64,000 nt of DNA, taken from positions 83,076-147,075 of the forward strand of contig PZPK01000008.1 of assembly GCA_006212045.1 (NCBI GenBank), given 5' to 3'. Of the stretch, positions 45,582 to 54,614 are shown piece after piece. Source of the stretch: Oleiphilus sp. (GTDB taxonomy: Bacteria > Pseudomonadota > Gammaproteobacteria > Pseudomonadales > Oleiphilaceae). The notes below the pieces were generated by a model that worked only from the letters and a program-made list of their open reading frames with translations, did not search any database and was not told the DNA's origin. Numbering within the stretch: the first letter of the stretch is position 1; every line of letters begins with the position of its first letter. Both the position numbers and the translations under genes were made by a program.

Positions 45582-48396
45582 TGATCCACTCCGTTTTCAG
45601 CTCCGGCTTGTCGTAGCGCCCCGGCAACAGCTCCTTGAGCGCGCCATAACTGTTCCGGACCCACTCATCATAAATACCATTCCAGCTGCGGCTGGCATTC
45701 TGCTCGTGAATATCAATGGCATTTTCTTCAAAGGGAAATGCCTGCTCCTCCAGCAAAATCTCGTACTGCTCCATTTCCAGGGCATTCAGTCCACCCGGGC
45801 GATCCGAATCCATCAAATCCCGACTTAACTGCGCGTAGATATCCGCCATACGAAATCCGGCTTCAGTTGAAAATGATGAGACGCCATAGCTGGCCGTTTT
45901 CTGAAAGGCTTTCATCGCTTTTTCAAGCGCTTCGGTCTTCTTCACCATGGTGACATTGAGCGGCAGTGTGAGTTTGATCGCTTTGTAGCGTGAGAAGGCA
46001 TCATTGGCCAACACAGCAGAGGCCGATGCAGCCAAATAGCGCATGCGATCATCCGCTTGATCCGGCGCCTCGTCGACTGTCTTCATCATTTTTGCCAGCC
46101 AGAAACGCCGTTTGAGCGGCTGATCCGATTCCTGATACAGTTCCGCCAGACGATTTGCGGCTTCCATATAGACATCCCTTGGCGAGGGGTAGGTATTGGC
46201 ATAGCGACGGTATTCGGTGATCGCCTTCTCCTGATTCCCTGCGCGGTCATAGAGTTCAGCAGCAATAAAGAGCGTGTCCTGCTTTTCCTGCTCCGTTTTC
46301 GCGAGCGTGATCATGGTCTTGAGTTCATCCGCCGCAAGTTCCCATTGCTCGGTCTCGCGATACGCCAGCGCCATTTTGGGCACCAGAGTATTGATCAGCG
46401 CATGCTGTGGATACCGCTGTCGGAACTTCAGCATCTGATCGATACCACGGGGCCAGTCCTTCAATTCCACCAGATAACCAATGGCATCGTACTCAGCGTT
46501 AGAGCGCAAACTGGAAGTCGGCGCAACCTGCCCCACACGCAACAGCTCATCTATCGCTGCAAACAAGTCTCCCACTGCAATTCGCTGCTCTGCCTGCCGG
46601 TAAACGCTGGCTGCGAGACTCTCGATCAGGGCCGCCTTGCGCTGATCCGCCGAAGGCAAAAACTGCAGGGCCGCAAGGTAGGCTTTTTCAGCACGCAGAT
46701 AATCCTGCAAAGCATACAGGCTGTGCGCCATGATGATGCGGGTTTCGTTCAAAGTCAGCGCGTCTGGTGCAGGCTGCCAGGCCAGTAACTGTTCAGAAAG
46801 CGCAACGCTTTGAGGATAGTCTTTTTCTTCAAAGGCAAATCGGGTTGCCGCATACAGGACTCCCGCCGCCCGGTTATCGGCGGCATGCACAGTCACGAAA
46901 CGCAAACGATTCTCCTGCTGCAATTGGCGATTCTCCTGCCACTGCTCCACCCGCTCAGGCGTCCAGGTTTTGGCATAATCTTTATAGGCCAGAATAGAGG
47001 CATAGGCCGCTTCCGCGGCTTTTTCATACGCCAGAAAATCGTAGCCGGCCGCTTCAAACGCGTAGATGGCATCTCGCCATTGCGCCAGCTGAACGTGACA
47101 CTCTCCGAGCAGGAACAGGGAATTCGGGGTTTCCTGATGATCAGGGAACGTATCGACAAACGCCTGGTAGTATTGCGCAGCCTTCCGATAGTTGCTCTGA
47201 CGTTTTTCAAATTCGGTTTTGGCATCGCTGCGCTGGGCAATCACATAGTGGCGGTTCGCCAGTTCCGGTAACAAACGCTCCAGCTGCTCCAATACGAATG
47301 ACAGGTCTTTGTTCTGGTTCTCGAACCAGTAGGGGCTATTCAGGCCATACTCCTCAACAAAGCGGACCTTTTCTTCCAGAATGTCGCCCTTGAATCCGGC
47401 CAGGGCAAGGGTATTGATCACGTTGATCTGATAGCGCGGTGACCAAAGACTCAAAGGGTGCAAGGCAATGTAACGTTGATAGACTTCGATCGCATCGGTG
47501 TACTGTTCTTTATCCAGCAGCAAACCGCTGTAACGGTCATATACAACGATTTCATAGGTTTTCTCCCCAATACTGGCAAACAGCGCTTCGAGGGCATCTG
47601 CTCCGCCAAGATAGGAAAACGAGAGTCCCATCACCCGAAACAGATCTTCCACCATGGTCTGATAGCGTGACGCAACGTCCTGGACGTTCTGGCTGTCCGG
47701 CATGGTCAGATCAAGCACTCTGGCATAGGCAAACAGCGCGTCCTGATAGCGGGTTTGCTTAAACAGACTCCAGCCCTTCATGTAATAGGCGTTTGCCAGA
47801 TAAGGCGAAGGCCCCTGCGAAACGACAAATTCAAACGCGGCTTCCGCTTCGGCATAAGCGCCATTGGTAAACAGGATCTCGCCTCTTCTGAACTGCACCT
47901 CAGTCGCAAACTCCGACGCCGGATATGTTGCAATCAAAGTCGTCAGTGTGCCCAGATGGGCTTCGGCATTCCCCTGCAGATCATAGGTTTTGGCAAGTTG
48001 ATACAGAATCTGATCATTCACTGGCCGTTCCGGGAATTTCAACAACAGCCCCTGATACGCTTCCACTGCGACATCGAGCTCATCAATGGCCTGATCGGCC
48101 ATCAGGTCTTCACCTTTGGCAAGCTTCAGATCCGCCAGACGATGCAACACACTGATTTTCTGCTCAGGGTCTTCCAGCAGAGGCAACAGCCGCGAATAAT
48201 GCTCAATCACATCCTGCACGCCCGGCACGATAAGCTCCCGGTTTGCAAGCGTCGCCGGCTGCAGTTCTGCGGCCTGCAAGGATTCGAGACGATCCGGATC
48301 GAGCTCGGGTAAGGTCTCACCGGTTTGAAATAACTGACAACCGGGCAGCACGCTGGGCAACAGCACCGTGAACAACAGCATACGCATCAGGCTCAT
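45568..48396 (-). CDS. Large TPR-repeat lipoprotein (942 residues)
   Basis: This is a predicted lipoprotein with lipobox LPGC at about residues 17-20. Nearly all of the rest is degenerate TPR-like helical repeats (for example YQLAKTYDLQGNAEAH and ELYDRAGNQEKAITEYRRYA), forming a long superhelix. It ends with helical sequence rich in tyrosine and glutamate. It overlaps the upstream TPR gene by four bases. The size and repeats suggest a scaffold, perhaps between the outer membrane and the Exb complex; this is inference. Confidence 0.85.
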   Translation of the reverse strand: MSLMRMLLFTVLLPSVLPGCQLFQTGETLPELDPDRLESLQAAELQPATLANRELIVPGVQDVIEHYSRLLPLLEDPEQKISVLHRLADLKLAKGEDLMADQAIDELDVAVEAYQGLLLKFPERPVNDQILYQLAKTYDLQGNAEAHLGTLTTLIATYPASEFATEVQFRRGEILFTNGAYAEAEAAFEFVVSQGPSPYLANAYYMKGWSLFKQTRYQDALFAYARVLDLTMPDSQNVQDVASRYQTMVEDLFRVMGLSFSYLGGADALEALFASIGEKTYEIVVYDRYSGLLLDKEQYTDAIEVYQRYIALHPLSLWSPRYQINVINTLALAGFKGDILEEKVRFVEEYGLNSPYWFENQNKDLSFVLEQLERLLPELANRHYVIAQRSDAKTEFEKRQSNYRKAAQYYQAFVDTFPDHQETPNSLFLLGECHVQLAQWRDAIYAFEAAGYDFLAYEKAAEAAYASILAYKDYAKTWTPERVEQWQENRQLQQENRLRFVTVHAADNRAAGVLYAATRFAFEEKDYPQSVALSEQLLAWQPAPDALTLNETRIIMAHSLYALQDYLRAEKAYLAALQFLPSADQRKAALIESLAASVYRQAEQRIAVGDLFAAIDELLRVGQVAPTSSLRSNAEYDAIGYLVELKDWPRGIDQMLKFRQRYPQHALINTLVPKMALAYRETEQWELAADELKTMITLAKTEQEKQDTLFIAAELYDRAGNQEKAITEYRRYANTYPSPRDVYMEAANRLAELYQESDQPLKRRFWLAKMMKTVDEAPDQADDRMRYLAASASAVLANDAFSRYKAIKLTLPLNVTMVKKTEALEKAMKAFQKTASYGVSSFSTEAGFRMADIYAQLSRDLMDSDRPGGLNALEMEQYEILLEEQAFPFEENAIDIHEQNASRSWNGIYDEWVRNSYGALKELLPGRYDKPELKTEWINELQ

Positions 48397-50552
48397 TGTG
48401 CTGACTCCTGAGCCGGTAGCCCGGACACGGCGTCAGATGGCACTTCATTCGGCGCAGCTTGCTCCGCAGCAATGTCCGCCACGTCCGCAGGTGCATCGGG
48501 TGTCGTTTCGCTCTCCTGCTGTTCCTGATAAAGCTGGTCCGCCAGTCTGGCAATGGCATGACGTGAAGCCAGTCGATATTGCTTCACCTGCGCTACCTGT
48601 ACCTCCAGTTCACTGGACACCAGTGCCAGCAATTCTGCTCGGGTTGCCGCGAGCGCCATGTCCAGAGACTGCTCCAAAGTTTTCAAACGCTGATAACCTT
48701 CGCGAACGCGAAGCTCCAGATCGCGCTGAAAATCATGATCATTCAGCGCAAATTTCAGTGTCGCGTGGCGACCATTGAATTCTTCCATGGCACGGTTCAA
48801 CAACCGCAGCTGCTTCTGTGCGGCCCAGCGATTCTCGCCATATTGATCTTCGACCCACCAATGAAAGTACGCTTTCGCACGCGACAGCTTCTGCTGATAT
48901 TCCTGAACTTCGTCTTCATCCAGCATGGCATCTGACAGCAAGTCCAGATTTGCACTTACCGCATCAATCAACGCAGCAAATTCCATTTGCTCTTCCGTCA
49001 TAAAAAAGCGTGCGTCCTGCTCCGACAAGGCCTGTTCAATACGCTTGGCATACTGTTTCTGCTGCGCATTCCAGGTATCAGCGTCCTGATTGTCCAGCGT
49101 TGTCGAAACCGCAGCCAAGCGCGCCTGTCTCTGGCGTGCACGGGTTTCCAGCATCAACTCAAACGATTGCAATTGCTTTTCCCGAACAAGCAATGATGCC
49201 TTGAGTTTGTATAGCTCATGCAAATCCCTGAGTCCCAACTGAAACCTTTCATCGGCCAACAATTGCGCATAAGCAAAATCCTGGGGCAGCACCTTCAAGC
49301 GCCCATAGGGGTCATTTTCAAGCTGCTCGGTACCCAGTGATAGCGCCTTGTATTCTGCCAACGCGCTATTATCCTCGCCCTCACCTGCATCAAAAGGCAT
49401 GGCCAGTGCCCGTAACAACTCCGCCTCGTTCAGCGCGCTTTGCTGCGCGGCCAGTGTGTCGATCTGCTGATCATAACGCTGCGCCGCCGCCTGATAGGCT
49501 TGCAGGGCCAGTGGCTTATCATTCAGCTGCTCATAGAGATAGGCCAAGGCATAGGGCACCTGATCCAGCCAGGGCGTAAACAGTGCCTTGTCTTCAAGGC
49601 GTTGCAGTGCCGCCAGTGCCAGCCCGTATTGCGCTTTATGTGTCGCTGCAATGGCGAAACTGAACAGGGCCTGCTCGGCGAAGGGGCCTGTAAACGAAGC
49701 GCGTTTCAAATGCGCTTCTGCGGCATCAAACAATTCGTTCTGAAGATAAAGCTGCCCCAAAGATAGCCTGAACTTTTCCTGCAAGGCTTGCTGTTCGCGC
49801 GTTTCTGCTTCCGAATTGAATTCCAGCGCACTCAATTCAGCCAGCAGGTTTTCAAGAGCATTTGAGACGAGAGCCAAATCCCGCTCTTCACTTACCTGCC
49901 GGACAATCTGGTTGTAGCGCAGATAAAATCGCCAAAGTGATGTTTCCGGCAGTTTGCCAATCCAAAACTCAATCGCCTCGGCAGCTTGTGCGTTATCAGA
50001 GCCCTGATTATCTTCCGTCAATTGCAGGGCGAGCTGCGTGCGAAGATAAAACCATTCCTCATACAGCGCTTTATTCTGCAACTCCAGTTTCGCGACATCG
50101 ACTTTAGCCAATGCCTCCAAAGCCAAGTCGTAACGCTGTTCGAGGTAATACACTTTTCCCAGATAGAACCAGGCCTGATTGCGCACTTCCAGCGGCACGC
50201 GCGCTTCGAGCTCCTCGTCCAGAACAGACTCAAAATGTCGCTGCGCACTCCGGGTCATACCATAGGCCAGCATCAGACCACCTTCAACCAATAGTGGATG
50301 ACCTCCGTGCCCCTCGATGCCACCACGCGCTCTGGCAACATTGAGCCGGGTCAAGGCTTCAAAAGCATCGCCCTGATGATAGTAATACAGGGATTCGCCA
50401 TAGAGCAGATCTCTGGCTTTTTCCGGCCACTCCAGATCCGCCGCGTGAGGCGAAGCGCCAATCCAGGGCACAAGCAACAGCAAGAGCAAAAGCCAGCGAG
50501 GGCCTGCCCTGTCGCGCTCGGCAAAAGTATTATGGGAAAGGCCGCGTAACAT
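48393..50552 (-). CDS. Large secreted TPR-repeat protein (719 residues)
   Basis: The product has an N-terminal signal sequence (about 18-37, LLLLLLLVPWIG core, cleavage near PHAAD). TPR-like helical repeats fill residues about 50-350, and glutamine- and alanine-rich helices that look coiled-coil extend to about 680. The acidic, alanine-rich C-terminus is probably disordered. There is no lipobox cysteine. It is coupled to the 942-residue gene by a four-base overlap and follows the next gene by three bases. Confidence 0.83.
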   Translation of the reverse strand: MLRGLSHNTFAERDRAGPRWLLLLLLLVPWIGASPHAADLEWPEKARDLLYGESLYYYHQGDAFEALTRLNVARARGGIEGHGGHPLLVEGGLMLAYGMTRSAQRHFESVLDEELEARVPLEVRNQAWFYLGKVYYLEQRYDLALEALAKVDVAKLELQNKALYEEWFYLRTQLALQLTEDNQGSDNAQAAEAIEFWIGKLPETSLWRFYLRYNQIVRQVSEERDLALVSNALENLLAELSALEFNSEAETREQQALQEKFRLSLGQLYLQNELFDAAEAHLKRASFTGPFAEQALFSFAIAATHKAQYGLALAALQRLEDKALFTPWLDQVPYALAYLYEQLNDKPLALQAYQAAAQRYDQQIDTLAAQQSALNEAELLRALAMPFDAGEGEDNSALAEYKALSLGTEQLENDPYGRLKVLPQDFAYAQLLADERFQLGLRDLHELYKLKASLLVREKQLQSFELMLETRARQRQARLAAVSTTLDNQDADTWNAQQKQYAKRIEQALSEQDARFFMTEEQMEFAALIDAVSANLDLLSDAMLDEDEVQEYQQKLSRAKAYFHWWVEDQYGENRWAAQKQLRLLNRAMEEFNGRHATLKFALNDHDFQRDLELRVREGYQRLKTLEQSLDMALAATRAELLALVSSELEVQVAQVKQYRLASRHAIARLADQLYQEQQESETTPDAPADVADIAAEQAAPNEVPSDAVSGLPAQESAQ

Positions 50553-50555
50553 AAG

Positions 50556-51170
50556 CTAGAGCGTTTCCCACTCGGTGATGCTGACTTCAGGCTGATAATC
50601 ACGCGACCGGTCGTTGATACTGACCTCCAGCGCTTTCAGCTCGGTATCCTTTTCAATCACCAGCGTCGCCGCTTTTTTATAAGCACGCTGATCCGGCCCG
50701 ATACCTTCAACAAAAACTGTTATTTCATGCTCGCCGGTCTTGAGGTTGCCCATATACAAACGCTGCATGCCGCCGCGCTGTAGAGCCTTCAGCTGGCGAT
50801 CAGTGTACAGGTGCGCCGCGACCGTATCCCCATTGACCTTCAGTTTGACGCTATCCAATTGCAGGAACTGCCCGGTATCCAGACTCAGGAATACCGTAAA
50901 TTGCGTGTTGGCCGGGAACAGTAAATCCTCTTCCAGAATAAACAGGTCACGATTGAGCTCGATCACTTTCTTTTTCAGGGCCTCGACACTCAAAGCGACA
51001 GGCTGGTCCTCGGGCAATGCCGGAGAACCTTGCGCCTGATCAACCGAAGTCGCTGCATCCGGAGCATCGGGTGACTGCGCCGCAGCATAGTTTGCCGATA
51101 GCAACAATGCCAGCAGCATAACCATGATTGGCAAGTGCGATGTAATTGGCCGTGAGATTGATATACACAT
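50556..51170 (-). CDS. Secreted protein of unknown function (204 residues)
   Basis: This exported protein has a signal peptide (about 1-32, ending YAAAQS), a low-complexity linker, and a domain with ELNRDLFILEEDLLFPANTQ, then beta strands (FLSLDTGQFLQLDSVKLKV) and GEHEITVFVEGIG. The pattern looks like a beta-sandwich that could bind the TPR proteins. I recognise it as typical of this gene arrangement but know no function. It sits between DUF3570 and the 719-residue TPR gene. Confidence 0.75.
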   Translation of the reverse strand: MCISISRPITSHLPIMVMLLALLLSANYAAAQSPDAPDAATSVDQAQGSPALPEDQPVALSVEALKKKVIELNRDLFILEEDLLFPANTQFTVFLSLDTGQFLQLDSVKLKVNGDTVAAHLYTDRQLKALQRGGMQRLYMGNLKTGEHEITVFVEGIGPDQRAYKKAATLVIEKDTELKALEVSINDRSRDYQPEVSITEWETL

Positions 51171-51182
51171 GACAGCTTCCTA

Positions 51183-52349
51183 TTAAAATTCCACGATCAG
51201 CGACGTGCGCGTGACCCAGGCATCAAACTGGTACAGGGGCTCCTTTCCGGGCTCAAAGCCCTCCACGGAAATATCCCTGAAATCCTCATACTCATAGTCC
51301 ATATAGTCTGCCAGCACACTGAACTGCAGACGTTTGACAAAGGGAATCACCCCTTGCCGAATTTCGTAACTCACCCCAAAGCCCATGGTTGTTCCCTGAT
51401 AGGTCGAAAGCTCTTTATCTCGTCCCAAGTGGGTCTGTGAATCTTCAAAGGGGAACAGATCGGCATAGAACTCGGCCTTATCCTGCCGATACAGGCGATA
51501 ATTCAATTCCAGTATCCAGTGCTCGCCAAATGCATGGCTATAGCCGAAATCATAGGTGTGCGCCTTGATCTCCCAGCTGTCACTGAAGTAACGATATTCG
51601 GCTTTGATCGAGCCCCGGTAAGGCAGATAGTACATGCCGCGCACAGCAACGGCCGTACTGGTTCGGGTATCCGGATAGCGCTCTTGCTGCGTGGAATAGG
51701 TTGTCGGGCTGGTAAGAAAGCGATTGCTTCGATACGGGTTTTCCAGTTTCCCTTCATCGGTAATCACGTCCAGATCCATGCCAAACAAGGCGTTTTTGGT
51801 CAGCACCTGGGTCAAACCGAATTTATAGTTGTGCCGGTCGGCTTCCTCGAAGGTATTCCGGTCCTGATCACGCGTACCCACTTCATCCCAGCCTCGTGCA
51901 TAGCCAAAAGACAGGGTAGTCAGGTCACCAAAAAAGTCCTGCGCGACGGCAAAATAGGCGGTGTCCGCTTCGTAGTCATTCTCCGAGCTGTTGGTATAAC
52001 CCGCGCTTAGAATCGTTTTTTCGTACAGAAAGTCGACCCCGCCACTGATCTCGGTGCGTTCTTCCTCGTATTCACTGGCGCCGGAGGCGATCACATCCAC
52101 AGACGCCGCCGAAATGGAATCCACATAGTAGTGCCCGGTCACGGACACCTGTGGGCCAATGCTTTTGCGCACCAGTACCGAGGGCCCGTCTATCTTCATG
52201 CCGCCGCCATCATAACTGTGGTGCATGATATCCACGGCATCTGGCGGTAAGGTGGCCGCCTGCGCCGCTGTCAGCCACATCGACAGGACAGCCAACAGGC
52301 CAAGCGAAAGGCAGAGCGAGCGAAATTGCCGTAGGCTAGTTACAGCCAC
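51183..52349 (-). CDS. DUF3570 outer-membrane protein
   Basis: This is a predicted outer-membrane beta-barrel of 388 residues. The signal peptide (about 9-32) ends TAAQAATL. Repeated amphipathic strands with aromatic ends follow, and the last residues LIVEF have the C-terminal aromatic typical of barrels. The segment MKIDGPSVLVRKSIGPQVSV is typical of DUF3570. The GTG at 52349 is chosen because AGGAGG lies five bases upstream and it gives a proper signal peptide. It overlaps the DUF4266 gene by 14 bases. DUF3570, DUF4266 and a thioredoxin often occur together, frequently with ApbE, which is missing here. Confidence 0.82.
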   Translation of the reverse strand: MAVTSLRQFRSLCLSLGLLAVLSMWLTAAQAATLPPDAVDIMHHSYDGGGMKIDGPSVLVRKSIGPQVSVTGHYYVDSISAASVDVIASGASEYEEERTEISGGVDFLYEKTILSAGYTNSSENDYEADTAYFAVAQDFFGDLTTLSFGYARGWDEVGTRDQDRNTFEEADRHNYKFGLTQVLTKNALFGMDLDVITDEGKLENPYRSNRFLTSPTTYSTQQERYPDTRTSTAVAVRGMYYLPYRGSIKAEYRYFSDSWEIKAHTYDFGYSHAFGEHWILELNYRLYRQDKAEFYADLFPFEDSQTHLGRDKELSTYQGTTMGFGVSYEIRQGVIPFVKRLQFSVLADYMDYEYEDFRDISVEGFEPGKEPLYQFDAWVTRTSLIVEF

Positions 52350-52578
52350 AACCGCCTCCTGTGCCACCCTCGGCACCACGCGCCATTTCCCTGGCCTGAT
52401 AGACGTGATGCATATAAGTATCGGCATAGCCGTGACGGCTCAGGCTCATAATCGGATCCGCCAGATTGTCACGTTCATAGGGCTTCACCCAGGGTTTGAT
52501 GTCCGAACATGCAGCACCAAAGGACAGCAGGGTCGTAGCCAGCGCCAAGCGAAGCAGCACGCGGGTCGTTTGCATCAT
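52336..52578 (-). CDS. DUF4266 small lipoprotein with C-terminal CxC motif
   Basis: The product has 80 residues. The lipobox FGAAC places the lipidated cysteine at residue 24. The middle (VKPYERDNLADPIM) is the family signature. The C-terminus is glycine-rich and ends GGGCGCN, with C77 and C79, a motif that could bind metal or form a redox or covalent link. The start at 52578 has AGGTGAG upstream; a GTG at 52584 is the alternative. It lies between tlpA and DUF3570 and is translated with both. Confidence 0.85.
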   Translation of the reverse strand: MMQTTRVLLRLALATTLLSFGAACSDIKPWVKPYERDNLADPIMSLSRHGYADTYMHHVYQAREMARGAEGGTGGGCGCN

Positions 52579-52584
52579 ACTCAC

Positions 52585-53109
52585 CTATTCCCGAATCAGC
52601 TTTTTGACCTGTTTGCGGTAGTCGTTTTCATAGCCCGGCTTATAGCCGCGATGCAGAAAACGCTGATTACCGTCCCGGTCAATCATGATGGTCGTGGGCA
52701 TGGCATCCACGCCAAACATTTCACTGGTGCGGCTTTCACTGTCATAAAGAATCGGAAAAGTCACGGGAACGGCGTCCAGAAAGCGGTCGGCATCGGCAGA
52801 GTCCTCATCCACATTCACCGCCAGTATAGTGAATCCGAACTTCTCATATTTCTTGTAGATCTCATCCATCAAAGGCATTTCCTGACGACAGGGTCCGCAC
52901 CAGGACGCCCAGAAGTTCAGCATTACCACCTGACCGCGCAAATCCTGCAAACGCACGTTCTCTCCCGACTTGCTTTTTAGGGTAAAGTCCGGCGCCGGAC
53001 CTGAAATATCACTGGCACTGAGTGGCGTAACGACCATCAATAAAGACAGCCCAAGTGCTTTTACAAAGGCCGACATAAATCGATGATGATTGAAACCGAA
53101 TATTTGCAT
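52585..53109 (-). CDS. TlpA-like periplasmic thioredoxin
   Basis: This is a thiol-disulfide oxidoreductase of 174 residues with a signal peptide or anchor (about 12-32) and a TlpA/ResA-type thioredoxin domain. The redox motif is WCGPC at residues 70-74 in MLNFWASWCGPCRQEMP, and the cis-proline lies in DAMPTTIMID. Such proteins keep cysteines reduced in apocytochromes or in specific partners. Likely clients here are the CxC lipoprotein next door or the CxxCH proteins a few kb away. The start at 53109 is set by AGGAGAAG. Confidence 0.9.
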   Translation of the reverse strand: MQIFGFNHHRFMSAFVKALGLSLLMVVTPLSASDISGPAPDFTLKSKSGENVRLQDLRGQVVMLNFWASWCGPCRQEMPLMDEIYKKYEKFGFTILAVNVDEDSADADRFLDAVPVTFPILYDSESRTSEMFGVDAMPTTIMIDRDGNQRFLHRGYKPGYENDYRKQVKKLIRE

Positions 53110-53165
53110 GTGTCTTCTCCTCATTACATAACCTGCAAACCTGCTTGCAGGCTGTGGCGATCTGG

Positions 53166-53840
53166 CTAGAAAAACACCGTCAGTGCGGTGCTGAATTCTG
53201 TGTTCTGGCTGGTCTTGGTTTCACCCAGCACGTCAATATCGTACATATGCTGGCGATAGATCAGATGCAGGGACAACCAGTCTGTCATCAGCAATTGATA
53301 GCCGGCACCGAAATTGGCAGTAAAGCGGTTATCACCGGCAAAATCAGTCGCGCCTGCACCCGCAACCAGATAAAAATTGGTGTTGAAGGCAAAGGTATCT
53401 CCCGAGAAAAGCCCTTGCATAAAGGCTTCACCAGGGAGAATGTTGTAGCCAAAGGACACGTTGTAGAAGCGATAGTCACGATCCTCATCCGAGATCAATT
53501 GAACATTGCCCGCCAGCTTTTCGAAACTGGTCTCCCCCGCCTCGGCAAAGCCGATATTGGCTTCCAGAAAGAAACGCTCAGTCAGATGATAGGCCGCGCG
53601 AGCGCCATACAGAAACGACGACTCGAAATCCTCGATCGATATATAGCCGGCAAGCACGCCCAACTCGAAATTTTCGGTATCGATCAGCGACTCATCCACC
53701 GGCTGCGGTTTTACATCCGGCGCAATCAGGGGCTTATTGTCATCGGCGAGCGACACCGGCAGATGCATGGCGAACAGCAGCACGCACACGCATTGCCTGA
53801 CTGTCAGACCTAAAAAAACACGCTTAATCCAAGTTTCCAT
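53166..53840 (-). CDS. Outer-membrane beta-barrel protein
   Basis: This is a predicted small outer-membrane barrel of 224 residues: signal peptide (about 13-32), then alternating strands such as AYHLTERFFLEANIGFAEAG and YRFYNVSFGYNILPG, ending with LTVFF, the aromatic C-terminus recognised by the BAM complex. It overlaps the preceding barrel gene by 31 bases and is probably translated together with it. It resembles the outer-membrane beta-barrel group found near SH3-domain proteins. Confidence 0.8.
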   Translation of the reverse strand: METWIKRVFLGLTVRQCVCVLLFAMHLPVSLADDNKPLIAPDVKPQPVDESLIDTENFELGVLAGYISIEDFESSFLYGARAAYHLTERFFLEANIGFAEAGETSFEKLAGNVQLISDEDRDYRFYNVSFGYNILPGEAFMQGLFSGDTFAFNTNFYLVAGAGATDFAGDNRFTANFGAGYQLLMTDWLSLHLIYRQHMYDIDVLGETKTSQNTEFSTALTVFF

Positions 53841-54580
53841 TCTGTTGCTTCTTCGTTGCGTTCTTCGTTAGTAAATATTTTGTACTCTTTGACTTCGAGA
53901 CGTACAAAAAACCGGTCACTGACGTAACAGCGCATGCCGATACCTGCATGCGCCATTGAATTGGAGCTGTTCTCCACGCTAATCAGGGTCGCCTTTGGTT
54001 TGATGTCTATTTGCCCGCCGCCAATCGAAAAAAACGGCGAGTAGCGCCAACTGGGAAATGGCTGATGCAACAGCGACAAACTGGCCATTTGAATCTCCGA
54101 ACTGTTCCCCAGCACTTGCGACAGAGAAGCCTCTGCAGACAGATTCGCGGTCATCCAGTAGGCCACGTAAGCCGAATTCACCGCCGTGCTGTCAAATTCG
54201 CCCATCTGCAGACCTGCTTCCCAGCGGCGCGTTCGGAAATCATCAAAGCGCGGTTCGGTAATCGCAACTTGTTTGCCGGTCGCATCATGCGTCAGCAACA
54301 GATCCTCGACGGCCACCCAACCTTCCCGGTCTTCGGCGTCCATGATCTTTATCCAGTCTGTCTTGCGTTTCAACAAGGTCAGCCATTCACCCTTCTCACT
54401 GACATGCACCACCGGAAACCCTGCAGCGGGCCCGGTTCTCATCTCGATGAAAGGCTCCACCACCTGCACTTTCTGCTCGACCATCTGGTCAGACCAGAAA
54501 TTCCACCAGTCAGCAAAAGCCAAGCGTGAACACAGCAGCAAGCCGGCAAACAAGCCAAATAAAGGAAGCGATCGAGTCAT
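53810..54580 (-). CDS. SH3-domain plus beta-barrel envelope protein
   Basis: The product has 256 residues: a signal peptide (about 1-23), a bacterial SH3-like domain (about 36-95; FIEMRTGPAAGFPVVHVSEKG, then GWVAVEDLL), and a C-terminal barrel-like region ending LGLSVFF. SH3b domains usually bind peptidoglycan peptides or proteins, so this may connect wall and outer membrane. It shares its last ten codons with the start of the next gene. Confidence 0.8.
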   Translation of the reverse strand: MTRSLPLFGLFAGLLLCSRLAFADWWNFWSDQMVEQKVQVVEPFIEMRTGPAAGFPVVHVSEKGEWLTLLKRKTDWIKIMDAEDREGWVAVEDLLLTHDATGKQVAITEPRFDDFRTRRWEAGLQMGEFDSTAVNSAYVAYWMTANLSAEASLSQVLGNSSEIQMASLSLLHQPFPSWRYSPFFSIGGGQIDIKPKATLISVENSSNSMAHAGIGMRCYVSDRFFVRLEVKEYKIFTNEERNEEATEWKLGLSVFF

Positions 54581-54614
54581 ATTAAAAGTGTAGTCTTCTT
54601 GTCAGAATCCGTGA

